From NCBI RefSeq assembly GCF_000702665.1, contig NZ_JNJA01000004.1:124001-188000 (forward strand): a stretch of 64,000 nt of DNA. The letters run 5' to 3'. The position numbers and the translations under genes are program-made. The notes below the pieces were generated by a model. The model was not told where the DNA came from. It made no database searches and worked only from the letters and a program-made list of their open reading frames with translations. Positions within the stretch are counted from its first letter, which is position 1. Each line of letters opens with the position of its first letter. Shown here one piece after another: positions 10,001-20,340 of the stretch. This DNA comes from Solidesulfovibrio alcoholivorans DSM 5433. Its GTDB lineage: Bacteria; Desulfobacterota; Desulfovibrionia; Desulfovibrionales; Desulfovibrionaceae.

Positions 10001-10050
10001 AGCAGGGCGAGGAGAATGGCGTAGAGGCGTCGGGTGTTGTCGCTGGGCAT
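7045..10050 (-). CDS. Large membrane glycosyltransferase (GT39/ArnT-like) with long C-terminal extension
   Basis: The N-terminal half (about residues 1-400 of 1001) is a multi-spanning GT-C fold transferase. It has an early acidic loop LGEPSLWWDEFITLGIAKLP, which in this family carries the catalytic Asp-Glu, then HYSRELRPYSLFMLLGLLSL. It should use a polyprenyl-phosphate sugar in the periplasm. The second half is soluble and periplasmic, and near the end (FSTDGKRFKTLDRL, then VRFELSESGAQLWSRDD) resembles a discoidin/F5-8-like carbohydrate-binding module. The ATG at 10050 is preferred over an upstream TTG, but its ribosome site is weak. It is the first gene of the operon with gmhB and the flippase. 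Confidence 0.75.
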   Translation of the reverse strand: MPSDNTRRLYAILLALLLAAGALLRLLHLGEPSLWWDEFITLGIAKLPVSRMLHTLTVVGPSDIGGEFFPPLYHLLTHAVLAASRNDAVLRLLSVACGTATIGVVYALGATVFSHSAGICAAVLATFSVYQIHYSRELRPYSLFMLLGLLSLLTLYRALTKGGLGRYAGYVAATTAMCYTAYTATSNIAAEGVFTAWFLLRGLATRELSPGQALRKGLALAGCVVVAAILYIPWLTAYNNVFTLLKSGGGSPSIPGDFLRNVLSEFGSYAAPGPGLPWLPLALLALLGCAVALRRPWCDGLALLAAFALMPLVAFLAAATRLELSSRYLFNTYYALVALAGLGAAWIADRVARHMALAPQRAAWAAPLAGVFLCLLVSIPNVRSLSIYYRRETSYYKELSDYLAWNKNNIRYLFFQKNRNMKLVTDWYMPHAFTSLSTYTPDGYKRAFYLIENGKPQPEIPFTPQRRAVIRDTAISAMGLVSTAPVALFPGTDGDAAYVEDFSTYRFYEDCEEAANLAPDSLAQTLAHFDYDKPGHAEYRFVAAPGTRIARTTVHLEFTAEFLADLPSDSRVTLSLAVDDGPWLEAGVVTDKDFLGPDGKRIAPLEKNRRVIGRDFPLEIRGNGAAQVRLRIAYGPVFEPGVIEVSRIELKAALDGAPSGPGPAEAALWRAAGHNALARWLPGEPLMDADALYAFPAAQEIAQGPANPYASLAAFRQAHPGLVPVFTIPGPDGSPAYLFFDPALADPFVRLAPGVPVTTRLGQSPPQEFAALKLRGALNRPHLDVGGKTVAVPVLAPAPATLLLQRNTGVLRFEPSFHSESEALAAFPLADNIRKNKNEDCLSCKAPGPCAVTVPLSSAYPLRLLRIVSYPRIYADKAGKNNVTISFSTDGKRFKTLDRLASDRSGLWEGLMTRRVSVLRFDKPVTTGFVRFELSESGAQLWSRDDTRMRIEAELDATAFSGIPVAGETLPLTLRENADAPLSLFLSPRPQPYLPSLQDDF

Positions 10051-10152
10051 GGAGGGTGCGATTTTCCTTGCCCCAAAAATGAGGGGCAAAGGCCATTTAG
10101 CCAAGGTTTGCCGGGATGACAAGGCCGCTGCGCGTCGCGTCGGTCACGTCGG

Positions 10153-11190
10153 TCACGCGTCTTCGAGCACGCCTCCGGCCAGGACACGGCCCGCGGCGTC
10201 GTAGAGCACGGCGAGCTGGCCGGGAGTCGGCCGGGTCACGGGCTCGGCGAAGGCGATGACGAGCGTTTCCCCGTCCATGGCCGCGCGCGCCGGGCGTGGG
10301 CGCATGCGGTAGCAGGTTTGCGCCAGGACGGTTTCGGGCCAGTTCTCCGGCGTGACCAGCAGGTTGACGCGGCCGGCACGGCAACATGTTACGGCGAGGT
10401 CGCTTTTTGGGCCGACGCGCAGGGCGTTTCGGGCCGCATCCTTGGCCAGCACGTAGAGGGGCTCGCGCCAGCCAACGCCAAGGCCCTTGCGCTGGCCCAC
10501 GGTGTGCCGCCACAGGCCCTGGTGCGTGCCCAGGCGCGATTCGTCGGGGAGCAGGATGGGGCCGGGGCCGGAAAGCGGCGCGCCGCTTGCCTGCAAAAAG
10601 GCGCGGTAGTCGTCGCCGGGCACGAAACAGACCTCGCGCGATTCCTTGGGCAGCGGCGGCGCAAGGCCAAGGGCGGCCAGCGCCGCCGGGTTGTCGGCTT
10701 TTTTTCGGTCCGCCAGCGGAAAGACCGCCTGGGCCAGGGCGGAAGCGGGAACGAGGGAGAGGAAATAGCTCTGGTCGCGCGTGGCATCGGCCCCGCGATA
10801 AAGCGCCGGCCCGTTTCCGGTCGCCTCAAGCCGGGCGTAGTGCCCCGTGGCGAGCCGTTCGGCCCCGAGGCCGCGCGCGGCGATAAGCAGCAGGCCGAAT
10901 TTCATGTCCCGGTTGCAGGCGGCGCAGGGATTGGGCGTAAGGCCCTGGGCGTAGGCGGCGATGAAGGGGGCGATGACCCGGTCGTGAAACGCCCGGGAGA
11001 GGTCCACGGCCTGAAACGGTACGCCTATGGCGTCGCACTGCGCGGCAATGGCCGAGGCCAGATCACGCTTCTCCGCGTCGGGCGGCAGAAAATGGGCATG
11101 CACGGCCATCACGTCATGGCCGGCCAAGCGCAAGAGCCCAAGCGCCAGCAGGCTGTCCGCCCCGCCGGACAACGCCACAGCTACCCGCAT
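10153..11190 (-). CDS. mnmA: tRNA-specific 2-thiouridylase
   Basis: MnmA thiolates U34 of tRNA Glu, Gln and Lys using sulfur relayed from a cysteine desulfurase. The 345-residue protein opens with the PP-loop ATP motif SGGADS (residues 8-13; usually SGGVDS), has the catalytic Cys in NPCAACNRDMKFG (Cys92), the second Cys in SREVCFVPGDDY (Cys188), ATGHYAR, and the C-terminal HTVGQRKGLG block. The V-to-A change in the PP-loop is unusual but conservative. It is 100 bases upstream of the glycosyltransferase on the same strand. Confidence 0.93.
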   Translation of the reverse strand: MRVAVALSGGADSLLALGLLRLAGHDVMAVHAHFLPPDAEKRDLASAIAAQCDAIGVPFQAVDLSRAFHDRVIAPFIAAYAQGLTPNPCAACNRDMKFGLLLIAARGLGAERLATGHYARLEATGNGPALYRGADATRDQSYFLSLVPASALAQAVFPLADRKKADNPAALAALGLAPPLPKESREVCFVPGDDYRAFLQASGAPLSGPGPILLPDESRLGTHQGLWRHTVGQRKGLGVGWREPLYVLAKDAARNALRVGPKSDLAVTCCRAGRVNLLVTPENWPETVLAQTCYRMRPRPARAAMDGETLVIAFAEPVTRPTPGQLAVLYDAAGRVLAGGVLEDA

Positions 11191-11192
11191 AT

Positions 11193-11251
11193 TCCCCCCT
11201 TCCAGGGGGTCCGGGGGGGATGATCCCCCCCGGCCGCCGGAGGCATCTTCC
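11193..11251. repeat. Dispersed intergenic repeat, copy 2
   Basis: The right half, GGCCGCCGGAGGCATCTTCC, matches copy 1 base for base, and the centre GGGGGATGATCC is also shared. The left half differs: it reads CCCCCCTTCCAGGGGGTCC in place of the mirror arm. It fills the whole gap between gatA and mnmA and ends 4 bases before the gatA stop. Confidence 0.75.
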
Positions 11252-11254
11252 CTC

Positions 11255-12721
11255 TTACAATCCCGCCGGCTGCGGGAGTTTGGGCAGGTTCTCTCCGAGC
11301 ACCTTGGCCGTGCGCAGGATGGCGGCCTCGTCGAAGGCCGGGCCGAAGAGCTGCATGCCGATGGGCATGCCGGAATCCTTGCCCAGGCCCACGGGCATGG
11401 ACAGGCCGGGAAGACCGGCGAGGTTGAGGGAAATGGTAAAGATGTCGCTCAAGTACATTTTAAGCGGATCGCCCGTCATCTTGCCGATGGGGAAGGCGGC
11501 GAAGGGCGAGGTCGGGCCGCAGATGACGTCGCATTTCGTGAAGGCGTCGAGGAAGTCTTGGCGGATGAGCCGGCGCACCTGCGCGGCCTTGCGGTAGTAG
11601 GCGTCGTAGTAGCCGGCCGAGAGCACGTAGGTGCCGATGATGATGCGGCGGCGCACCTCCGGGCCGAAGCCCTTGGAGCGCGACAGTTCGTAGAGTTCCT
11701 CCAGGGTCTTGGCTTCGGGGGCGCGGTAGCCGTAGCGCACGCCGTCGAAGCGGGCGAGGTTGGAGGACGCCTCGGCCATGGCCACGATGTAGTAGGTGGC
11801 CACGGCGTAGTGGGTGTGGGGAAGCGACACGGGCACGACCTTGGCCCCGAGGCTCGCGGCGACGTCCATGGCCTGGCGGCAGGATTCGCGAACTTCCGCG
11901 TCCACGCCTTCGCCCCAGTACTGGTCGGGCAGGCCGATGGTCAGGCCCTTGAGGTCGGCCGCGCCGGCGAGGGCCGCCTCGAAGTCCGGGACCTCGCGCG
12001 GGGCCGAGGTGGAATCCTTGGGATCGTGGCCGGCGATGACCGTGAGCATGGCGGCGGCGTCGTCCGCGGTGCGGGCGAGGGGGCCGATCTGGTCGAGGCT
12101 CGAGCCGTAGGCGACGAGGCCGAAGCGCGAGACGCGGCCGTAGGTGGGCTTGATGCCGACCGCGCCGCAAAAGGCGGCGGGTTGGCGTATGGAGCCGCCG
12201 GTATCGGTGCCGAGCGCGGCGAAGCACTGGCCCGCGGCCACGGCGGCGGCCGATCCGCCGCTCGAGCCGCCCGGAACGCGGGAGAGGTCCCAGGGGTTGG
12301 CCGTGATCTTGTAGGCGGAATTTTCCGTGGACGAGCCCATGGCGAACTCGTCCAGGTTGGCTTTGCCCAGGATGATCGCACCGGCGTCCTTGAGCTTTCC
12401 GATGCAGGTTGCGTCGTAGAAGGGCACGAAATTTTCGAGGATTTTGGAGCCGCAGGTGGTGGGGGCGTCGGCGACGCAGATGGCATCCTTGATGCAGACG
12501 GGCACGCCCCAGAGGCGTTTGCCGGCATCCGGGCCGGTGGCATCCATGGCCTTGGCCTGTTCGAGGGCCTTATCGCCGTCCAGGTGCAAAAGCGCCCTGA
12601 TCTTGGGCTCCGTTTCTTCGATGCGGCGCAAGCAGGCGGCCACGGCCTCCTCGGCCTTGATTTCCCGGGCGGCCAGCTTGTCGCGAACGTCGGTCAGGGT
12701 CAGCGAGACGATGTCGGGCAT
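11255..12721 (-). CDS. gatA: Aspartyl/glutamyl-tRNA amidotransferase subunit A
   Basis: GatA is the glutaminase subunit of GatCAB, which turns Glu-tRNA(Gln) and Asp-tRNA(Asn) into the amidated forms. The 488-residue protein has the amidase-signature triad: Lys78 in VCIKDAI, the cis-Ser in [11 protein letters not shown] (about 153) and Ser177 in [11 protein letters not shown]. Length and sequence are normal. In most genomes gatA directly follows gatC; here a nuclease-like gene lies between them (12739-13836). gatB is not in the window. Confidence 0.96.
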   Translation of the reverse strand: MPDIVSLTLTDVRDKLAAREIKAEEAVAACLRRIEETEPKIRALLHLDGDKALEQAKAMDATGPDAGKRLWGVPVCIKDAICVADAPTTCGSKILENFVPFYDATCIGKLKDAGAIILGKANLDEFAMGSSTENSAYKITANPWDLSRVPGGSSGGSAAAVAAGQCFAALGTDTGGSIRQPAAFCGAVGIKPTYGRVSRFGLVAYGSSLDQIGPLARTADDAAAMLTVIAGHDPKDSTSAPREVPDFEAALAGAADLKGLTIGLPDQYWGEGVDAEVRESCRQAMDVAASLGAKVVPVSLPHTHYAVATYYIVAMAEASSNLARFDGVRYGYRAPEAKTLEELYELSRSKGFGPEVRRRIIIGTYVLSAGYYDAYYRKAAQVRRLIRQDFLDAFTKCDVICGPTSPFAAFPIGKMTGDPLKMYLSDIFTISLNLAGLPGLSMPVGLGKDSGMPIGMQLFGPAFDEAAILRTAKVLGENLPKLPQPAGL

Positions 12722-12738
12722 GGTGTTTCCTTTGCTGC

Positions 12739-13836
12739 TTACTGGCTCATGGCGGCGTAGGCGTCCAGGGTGGCGATGACCTGGGTCAAGGCGGTGAGGA
12801 CTTCGTCCGCGTTGTCGTTGATGTCGATAGCTATGGTGAACTTTCCGTTATATACGTATCCGAGATGGTGCAATGTTTCCTCGACATCTTTCTTCAGTGT
12901 CGGAAACGGGGCAAGATATTCCGTATAGAACTGCAAGGAAGGTCCTGTAGGCTTGCCGAAAGCATATGTAACCATCTTGCCGTGCAGCCGGCACTTGAGG
13001 GAGAAGTTCGTGATCCCAGGGACTACGATGTGGTTATGCTGTCGTGCCGTATCAACGACCTGTTCGAATATTTCCTTGCGGGGGTAGGCGCAAAGCTGCT
13101 TTTCAATGCTTTCGTATTTCTTCTTTCCCAGGTTCTTCCGGGACTGATTTTGTTCCGTCTGGCCGATGACGCGCGGCACGAAGGCCTTAAGGTTGCTTCT
13201 TTCGTTGACGAACTGTTTGAGTTCGACCGCCAGCACTTCGACATCCGTCGTTTTGGCATTGAGAAATTCCACAATCCTGCGCAGTTCCCTGGGTATGGTA
13301 TCGGCAACGAAAAGCAACCGCACGACGCCGTTGGCCAAGTTGGCGTCAGCCATCGCCCAGAAGGCGTCTTGATCATCCTCGGAGGCCGCTGCGTCGAGCT
13401 GGAGCAATTCGCCCAGGGCATCCGCCAGGGAGCGCCCGGCCGTCGCAGCTGTTTCTTCCGCGAGCACGCGCAGTTTTCCCTCGGGCCAGTACTCCATGCC
13501 GTTGGCGGCGTAATCGAGCATCTGCGCGACGACTTCGCGGCGCAGGCGGGGGTCGCTTGAACGTTTGCACTCGACAAGCGTCGGGATGCCGTCCTGATCC
13601 ACGAACAGATGGTCCAGGCTCCAGAAATCGCCACCGTCCTTGGCGCAGGGAACGCCTGCCTCGCGCCTGACGAGCAGCCAGCGACGCGGATTTTCCTGGT
13701 CGATCTGATCCCCCGGGAGCAGCTCGGGCGTCGAGGCTAGGTGGGCCTGTAAAACGCGTTCTGCGTCATACGGGCGCGCTTCCATGGGGCAAAGCGCGTC
13801 ATCGTCGCCGATGAGAAAAATCCTGGGGTATTGCAT
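12739..13836 (-). CDS. Putative PD-(D/E)XK nuclease-like protein inserted between gatC and gatA
   Basis: I do not recognise a named family. In this 365-residue protein, [19 protein letters not shown] followed by CKRSS gives Asp75 and the Glu89-x-Lys91 pair spaced as in PD-(D/E)XK nucleases, with a following helix QMLDYAAN typical of NucS- and Mrr-like restriction or repair enzymes. The C-terminal half is a separate domain without a clear catalytic motif. The DNA is visibly richer in A+T than the gat genes around it, the ribosome site is weak, and a perfect stem-loop lies just upstream, all consistent with a late insertion into the gat operon. Nuclease activity is inferred only. Confidence 0.6.
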   Translation of the reverse strand: MQYPRIFLIGDDDALCPMEARPYDAERVLQAHLASTPELLPGDQIDQENPRRWLLVRREAGVPCAKDGGDFWSLDHLFVDQDGIPTLVECKRSSDPRLRREVVAQMLDYAANGMEYWPEGKLRVLAEETAATAGRSLADALGELLQLDAAASEDDQDAFWAMADANLANGVVRLLFVADTIPRELRRIVEFLNAKTTDVEVLAVELKQFVNERSNLKAFVPRVIGQTEQNQSRKNLGKKKYESIEKQLCAYPRKEIFEQVVDTARQHNHIVVPGITNFSLKCRLHGKMVTYAFGKPTGPSLQFYTEYLAPFPTLKKDVEETLHHLGYVYNGKFTIAIDINDNADEVLTALTQVIATLDAYAAMSQ

Positions 13837-13854
13837 GAGCGGTCTTCAGCCCGG

Positions 13855-13891
13855 CTCACTCTCCCGGGAGCATGCCGCCCGGGAGAGTGAG
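13855..13891. terminator. Perfect 14-bp stem-loop between gatC and the nuclease-like gene
   Basis: Arms CTCACTCTCCCGGG and CCCGGGAGAGTGAG enclose a 9-base loop. It follows the gatC stop on the minus strand. There is no T-run after the stem, so it may protect or attenuate the transcript rather than end it fully. Confidence 0.5.
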
Positions 13892-13905
13892 AGCCAAGCG
13901 AAAAA

Positions 13906-14190
13906 CTATACGATTTTGGGGACGATGAAGAACTGCCCGTCCGTGGCCGGGGCGTTGGCCAGGATATTGTCGCGGGAGAAGGTCTTGGCGGCCTTGTCCT
14001 CGCGCATGGGCGTCTCATGGAGAACCGGGCTGTAGAGCGGCTCGACGCCGTCTGTATCCACCGCGCCGAGCGTCTCCATGTAGGCCAGGATGCCGTCCAT
14101 CTGGGCGGCGAACCCTTCCAGATCACTTTCATCCAGGCGCAGGCGGGCCAGCTTGGCCACCTTGGTCACTTCCTCGATTCCGATGCTCAT
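13906..14190 (-). CDS. gatC: Aspartyl/glutamyl-tRNA amidotransferase subunit C
   Basis: GatC is the small structural subunit that wraps GatA onto GatB. The 94-residue protein has the usual pattern: VTKVAKLARLRLDESDLEGF, then an acidic middle VDTDGVEPLYSP, then LRED-like MREDKAAKTFSRDNILANAPATDGQFF and a terminal IVPKIV. Length is typical. It starts the gatC-nuclease-gatA series and follows the lipoprotein gene by 20 bases. Confidence 0.93.
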   Translation of the reverse strand: MSIGIEEVTKVAKLARLRLDESDLEGFAAQMDGILAYMETLGAVDTDGVEPLYSPVLHETPMREDKAAKTFSRDNILANAPATDGQFFIVPKIV

Positions 14191-14210
14191 GGGCGCGTCT
14201 TCCTTGGCGG

Positions 14211-15743
14211 TTACGAAGCGGTCACGGCCTGCCGGTGGGCGGGCACGGGCGCAATCGGCGTGGGCTGTTGCTGCCCGGGTACGGGCGTGACCGGCTGGGG
14301 CGCGACAGGTTGCGCCGGGGCCGGCTGTACCGGAGCGGGTTGCTGTGCCGGGACGGTCCCGGCCGGGACAGGCTGCGCGGGCGCACCGGGCTGCGGCGCG
14401 GCAGGCGCGGGATTTGGCGAATAGGACTGCTCGGTCTCGGGCGCGGGGTTTTCCAGCGCCTTTTGCCGGATGGCGTTCAAGCGCTGACGGAAGCCCTCGG
14501 GATCGAGCAGGACCGGCCCGGCCACGGACGGCCGGAACAGATACATGGCCACATGGGCCTTGCCGTCGGGGGTGTAGGACAGTGGCGCCATGCTGAAATC
14601 CATGCCCGTGGCGGCCTGGGCCAGGCGGGCGCTGACGTCCTGCGGTCCGGAACCCTGCGGCACGCGGCCCACGCGGGCGGCGAAACGCACGAAGTCATAG
14701 CCCACGGCCTCCCAGAGATCGGCGTGCTCGACGCCGGCGGCGCGCATGGCCGCGATGAGGTCCTGGGTGGCCTTGCCCTGGTTTTCGGGCCACCAGGCCC
14801 CGGGGCATACGGCCAGGCGGTAGTTGTTGATCTTGATGGGCGTCTTGGACGCGGCGGCGCGGTAGAGGGCTTCGGTCCACAACTGGGGCCCGAGGATGAG
14901 CAGATCTTCAACCTTGTTCTTGAAAAAATTTTCCAGAACCGAATCGGCCCGGGCAAACTCGTCGGGGATGAACACCGCGCCGAAACCGGGGCGTCCGCCG
15001 CCGGTCTTGAGCATTTCCATGACGGTCGTGTTCCAGCTGTTGGAATCCTGCGGCGAATAGACGCCCGTGGCCGTGACCTGGCCTCCGAGCCGGGAGACGC
15101 TCAGGGCAAAGGCCTCGCCCATGGACTGGCCGTAGCGGTCGCCCGGGCGCAGGATGCCGAACTGGTTGATGCCGTAATCGGAAAGCGACAGGCGCAGGAG
15201 CGCGTCGATCTCGTCGGCGGCGCTGGGGAAGAAACGCCAGGCGTCGATGCCTTCCCGAGCTTCGCCCAGGGTGGAAAGGAAGGCCAGGAACACACGGCTT
15301 TGCAGCAGTCCCGTGGATTGCAGCTCCTTGAGCGTGAGCGGATGCATGGGGCCGCCGACCAGGGAGACTTCCGGCGGCAGGTTGCGCACGCTGTCCACCC
15401 AGCCGGGCTGGGTCGCGTCGATGACGATCACCTCGAGCGGCGTGCCGGCAGCGGCGAGCGCGTCCTGGGCGGCCTTGGCGCCTTTTTGCACCTTGCCGCC
15501 GAGCTCGCGGAAGGGGCCGCCGAGCGGCAGGAGCAGGGCCACCGTGTTTTGCGCCACGGGCTTGGGCGCGGGCGTGGGCGTGGTCGGCGCGGGCGGCGTC
15601 TCGGGCGGCGGCGGCGGGGGCGCGGGCGCGGTGGAGGGGCCGAAGAGGCCGCCGCAGCCGGACAGGGCGGCCAGGACGAAACACAGCAGGAGACTCGCGA
15701 TCAAACGCGGGACATGGCGGGATATCATAGGCATGGCGTGCAT
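14211..15743 (-). CDS. Lipoprotein with type 1 periplasmic-binding fold (penicillin-binding-protein activator-like)
   Basis: The N-terminus has a lipoprotein signal with the lipobox LSGC, so it is anchored to a membrane after Lgt action. The next 350 or so residues resemble a leucine-binding type 1 periplasmic fold, as in LpoA-like activators and branched-chain amino-acid receptors (VALLLPLGGPFRELGGKVQKG, then FGILRPGDRYGQSMGEAF). The last 75 residues are a Pro/Gln/Ala-rich low-complexity tail, perhaps a linker across peptidoglycan. Starts at 15743, 15734 and 15728 are all possible and none has a strong ribosome site. The role as an activator of peptidoglycan synthesis is inferred from family resemblance. 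Confidence 0.65.
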   Translation of the reverse strand: MHAMPMISRHVPRLIASLLLCFVLAALSGCGGLFGPSTAPAPPPPPPETPPAPTTPTPAPKPVAQNTVALLLPLGGPFRELGGKVQKGAKAAQDALAAAGTPLEVIVIDATQPGWVDSVRNLPPEVSLVGGPMHPLTLKELQSTGLLQSRVFLAFLSTLGEAREGIDAWRFFPSAADEIDALLRLSLSDYGINQFGILRPGDRYGQSMGEAFALSVSRLGGQVTATGVYSPQDSNSWNTTVMEMLKTGGGRPGFGAVFIPDEFARADSVLENFFKNKVEDLLILGPQLWTEALYRAAASKTPIKINNYRLAVCPGAWWPENQGKATQDLIAAMRAAGVEHADLWEAVGYDFVRFAARVGRVPQGSGPQDVSARLAQAATGMDFSMAPLSYTPDGKAHVAMYLFRPSVAGPVLLDPEGFRQRLNAIRQKALENPAPETEQSYSPNPAPAAPQPGAPAQPVPAGTVPAQQPAPVQPAPAQPVAPQPVTPVPGQQQPTPIAPVPAHRQAVTAS

Positions 15744-15786
15744 GGGCGAACCGGGTTTGGCGGTCGTGCCGCCGTGGCCAAGGGGC

Positions 15787-15823
15787 AAAAAAAGCCCGAC
15801 CCGTCGGGGACGGGTCAGGCTTT
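15787..15823 (-). terminator. Intrinsic terminator downstream of dnaK
   Basis: On the minus strand a 15-bp stem (AAGCCTGACCCGTC type, one mismatch, 3-base loop) is followed by seven T residues, so it should end the hrcA-grpE-dnaK transcript. A second perfect 11-bp hairpin (CGCGAACGTCC arms, 15832-15869) lies between it and the dnaK stop. Confidence 0.85.
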
Positions 15824-15871
15824 CCGATACGCGCGAACGTCCACGAAGGCAAGTCCGCGGACGTTCGCGGG

Positions 15872-17785
<1,914 letters not shown>

Positions 17786-17948
17786 GATAGCCTTTCCTCC
17801 TTGGGGGTTCCGGTATGATATTCCGCCGCTGCGGGCGGATGGTTTCGTATTGACAGGCTGACATATAAGGCCCGATTCTCCCGAGTAAAGGGGGTTTTTC
17901 GGAAAAAAACGCCCTCTTTCCGGTAAAAATCGACCGCAGTGCCGGGCG

Positions 17949-18482
17949 TTAGGCCTCCGGGGCCTTGTTGACCATCACCTTGGCCGGGCGCAGCATCCGC
18001 CCGCGCAGGGTGAAGCCCTTCTGCACCACTTGCGCCACGGCGTCGGTCGGCAGGTCGGGCCGGCTGGCCATGCCGAGGGCTTCGTGGGACTCGGGGTTGA
18101 ACGGCTCGCCCTCGGCCCCGAATTCGGTCACGCCGTGGCGGCCGAGGATGTCCATGAAGGCCTTGCGCGTCATGTCCACGCCGACCACAAAGTCCTTGCA
18201 GGCGGCAAGGCCCTTGCCGTGGGTCAGGGCGAGATCGAGGTGGTCGAGGACGGGCAGCAGCTCCGAAACCAGGGATTCCGTGGCGTATTTCTGAAATTCC
18301 TCCTTCTCCTTGAGAAGGCGTTTTTTCAGATTTTCCGTTTCGGCGAGGCTGCGCAGCCGGCGGTCGGACTCGGCGGCCAGTTCGGCGCGCAGGCGCTCGA
18401 TTTCCTCTTCCGGCGCGGCCGCGGCGGCCGGGTCGGAGCTTTCGGGAGCGGCGGCATCGGTGATTTTTTCTTCAGGGGCCAT
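17949..18482 (-). CDS. grpE: Nucleotide exchange factor GrpE
   Basis: GrpE releases ADP from DnaK. This 177-residue protein has an acidic Ala/Glu-rich N-terminus, a long helix ([43 protein letters not shown]) that forms the dimer stalk, and the beta domain end [18 protein letters not shown]. It follows hrcA and precedes dnaK. Confidence 0.95.
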   Translation of the reverse strand: MAPEEKITDAAAPESSDPAAAAAPEEEIERLRAELAAESDRRLRSLAETENLKKRLLKEKEEFQKYATESLVSELLPVLDHLDLALTHGKGLAACKDFVVGVDMTRKAFMDILGRHGVTEFGAEGEPFNPESHEALGMASRPDLPTDAVAQVVQKGFTLRGRMLRPAKVMVNKAPEA

Positions 18483-18510
18483 GCATCCTCCACAATGTCG
18501 CGTCGGGCGC

Positions 18511-18536
18511 GAAAAAAGGCCGGCGGGAGCCGGCTT
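18511..18536 (-). terminator. Stem-loop with T-run between hrcA and grpE
   Basis: On the minus strand GCCGGC-TCCC-GCCGGC is followed by CCTTTTTT. It sits in the 77-base gap after hrcA and looks like an intrinsic terminator or partial attenuator that would lower hrcA-promoter read-through into grpE-dnaK. Confidence 0.6.
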
Positions 18537-18559
18537 GGCCTGGCGCGCGGGCGTTGACG

Positions 18560-19597
18560 TTAAAAGTGCCGGTCGAGAAGCCGCGTCAGGGCGGCGGCCG
18601 TGCAGTTCACCACGGGCACGAGCTTGGCGTAGTCCATGCGCAAGGGGCCGATGACGCCAATGGCCCCGAACGGAAGGCCGCCGGTGCCGTAGGGCGCGGT
18701 GATGACGCCCAGTTCCGCGAGCACGGCCCTGTCCGACTCGTCGCCGATGGTTATGACCGTTTTAAGTTCATTTGCGGTTTTGTCCAGGAGTTCGAGCAGG
18801 ATCGTACGTTCTTCGAGCACGCGCATGAGCTCGCGCACGTGTTCGGCGTCGGTGAATTCTGGCTGGGACAGGATGTTGGGCGTCCCGTCCACGATGACCT
18901 CGCAGGCCGCTTCGCGCTGCTGCTCGAAGGCGCATTGGGCCATGGTCAGGGCGCGGCGGCACAGGTCGTCGAGGGTGCGCCGCGCCTGCTCCATCTCTGC
19001 CACGAGGCGCAGGCGCGCCTGGGCAACGGTCATATCCGTAAAGAGATGGTTCAAGTAATTGGCGAAGCGCACGAGGTCGTCGGCCGTGACGTCAGGGTCG
19101 GTCTCGATGATGCGTGTGCGCACGAGCCCGCCCTGAAGAACGAGCAGGACCATGACGAGGCCGGAGTTGAGCAGGGAAAAATCGATGCGTTTCCAGCGCG
19201 CCGCCGATTCGTTGGGCACGACCACCATGGCCACTTGCAGCGACAGGCCGGAAAGCAGGCGCGAGGCCCGGCGCAGCATGTCGCCGACGTCGTGGCCGGC
19301 CGTGGACAGGTCGTCGGCGATGCGCCGGCAGGCGTCCTCGGCCACGGGCGCGGGGCGCATGACCGTGTCGAGGTAGAGGCGGAAGGCCTTGGCCGTGGGC
19401 ACGCGGCCGGCCGAGGTGTGCGGCTGCGCCAGATAGCCGGCGTCGGTCAGGTCGGCCATGATGTTGCGGATCGAGGCCGGGGACAGGCCCAGGGGACACA
19501 ATTTGGAAACCGCGCGCGATCCCACCGGCGCGGCCGAGGCGACGTAGGCCTCGATAATGGTGGTCAGTACGGCTTGTTCCCGGTCGAGAAGGGGCAT
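18560..19597 (-). CDS. hrcA: Heat-inducible transcription repressor HrcA
   Basis: HrcA binds CIRCE operators and represses class I heat-shock genes, with GroE needed for its activity. The 345-residue protein has an N-terminal winged helix (VLTTIIEAYVASAAPVGSRAVSK, then LSPASIRNIMADLTDAGYLAQPHTSAGRVPT) and the C-terminal block GVITAPYGTGGLPFGAIGVIGPLRMDYAKLVPVV. Its own CIRCE lies 14 bases upstream of the start, so it is autoregulated. First gene of hrcA-grpE-dnaK. Confidence 0.96.
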   Translation of the reverse strand: MPLLDREQAVLTTIIEAYVASAAPVGSRAVSKLCPLGLSPASIRNIMADLTDAGYLAQPHTSAGRVPTAKAFRLYLDTVMRPAPVAEDACRRIADDLSTAGHDVGDMLRRASRLLSGLSLQVAMVVVPNESAARWKRIDFSLLNSGLVMVLLVLQGGLVRTRIIETDPDVTADDLVRFANYLNHLFTDMTVAQARLRLVAEMEQARRTLDDLCRRALTMAQCAFEQQREAACEVIVDGTPNILSQPEFTDAEHVRELMRVLEERTILLELLDKTANELKTVITIGDESDRAVLAELGVITAPYGTGGLPFGAIGVIGPLRMDYAKLVPVVNCTAAALTRLLDRHF

Positions 19598-19610
19598 GGC
19601 GCAACCTCGT

Positions 19611-19637
19611 TTGGCACTCAGGACTCCTGAGTGCCAA
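19611..19637. promoter_or_regulatory. CIRCE operator
   Basis: TTGGCACTC, nine spacer bases, GAGTGCCAA: a perfect inverted repeat matching the CIRCE consensus TTAGCACTC-N9-GAGTGCTAA with a symmetric A-to-G change in each arm. It lies just upstream of hrcA. Confidence 0.95.
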
Positions 19638-19639
19638 AA

Positions 19640-19668
19640 CGGGTAACAATCCGACCGGGGCGTGTCAA
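19640..19668 (-). promoter_or_regulatory. Candidate sigma-70 promoter of hrcA
   Basis: A perfect -35 TTGACA (19668-19663, minus strand) is followed after 16-17 bases by TTACCC/TACCCG, a poor -10, and then by the CIRCE. Placement is right for HrcA to block initiation; the weak -10 keeps confidence low. Confidence 0.4.
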
Positions 19669-19728
19669 GGGAAGGATACGGAAATTGCTTTTAATTTCCT
19701 GCGATATCAACCTGTTGTCAAAATAGTT

Positions 19729-20097
19729 TCAATCCTGCCCCGGAACCAGCACGGGATAGCCCGGATCGGGTTCGGCCAGGGTCGCGGCGACAGGCCGGGA
19801 AGGCTCGAGGTCCTTCCACAGGGCCACGAAATCGCGTCGGGCCTGTTCGGCGCTGGGGCGGCTGTCGCGCAGGAGTCCCGCCGCCTCCACGGCTTCGCGC
19901 AGTCCGCCCATGGCCCGGTGAACGGTGTCGGTCAGGCAGGCCGGGACGGCCAGGCGGGGGATGATGCGGCGCAGCTGGGAAATCGCGCTTTCCGGCCCGG
20001 AAAGAATGTCTTTTTGCAGGGAGGCATGGGCCACGGCCGCATAATAGCAGAGAAAGGCGGGGAGCAGGACGTATAAGACCGATTTGTGCATGCGCAT
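19729..20097 (-). CDS. Hypothetical secreted protein
   Basis: I do not recognise this 122-residue protein. It begins MRMHKSVLYVLLPAFLCYYAAVAHA, a good cleavable signal peptide ending in AHA, followed by about 97 residues with few charged clusters and a C-terminal EPDPGYPVLVPGQD. One Cys (in VPACLTD) is present in the mature part. MRMHK and MHK are both possible starts. It is upstream of, and on the same strand as, hrcA; the 131 bases between hold the hrcA promoter. Its codon use matches its neighbours. Confidence 0.55.
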   Translation of the reverse strand: MRMHKSVLYVLLPAFLCYYAAVAHASLQKDILSGPESAISQLRRIIPRLAVPACLTDTVHRAMGGLREAVEAAGLLRDSRPSAEQARRDFVALWKDLEPSRPVAATLAEPDPGYPVLVPGQD

Positions 20098-20340
20098 GAA
20101 AAAACTCCGGCGAAGTGACGGCCGCTACATTCAAGCGGACGCCGGTTGCGGATGGTCGTGGATCATGCGATTTCGCGTTCGGAAAGCCCCATTCGCGGCA
20201 CGATACCCATTCACCCGTTGGATTTCTCCAGTCTTGTTTCTAACGACGTGCGCTTCGGCTGCGGCAAAACCCGCGCGGTGCGGCGTTTCAGGTGTTGATC
20301 TTATCATCTGATGTTTGGGCGGCATAAAAAAACGCGCCTC

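Noticed and set aside
20131..20325. A 64-codon minus-strand frame between the GntR gene and the hypothetical secreted protein
   Set aside because: No ribosome site, no recognisable fold, Arg/His/Pro-rich composition typical of chance frames in GC-rich DNA.
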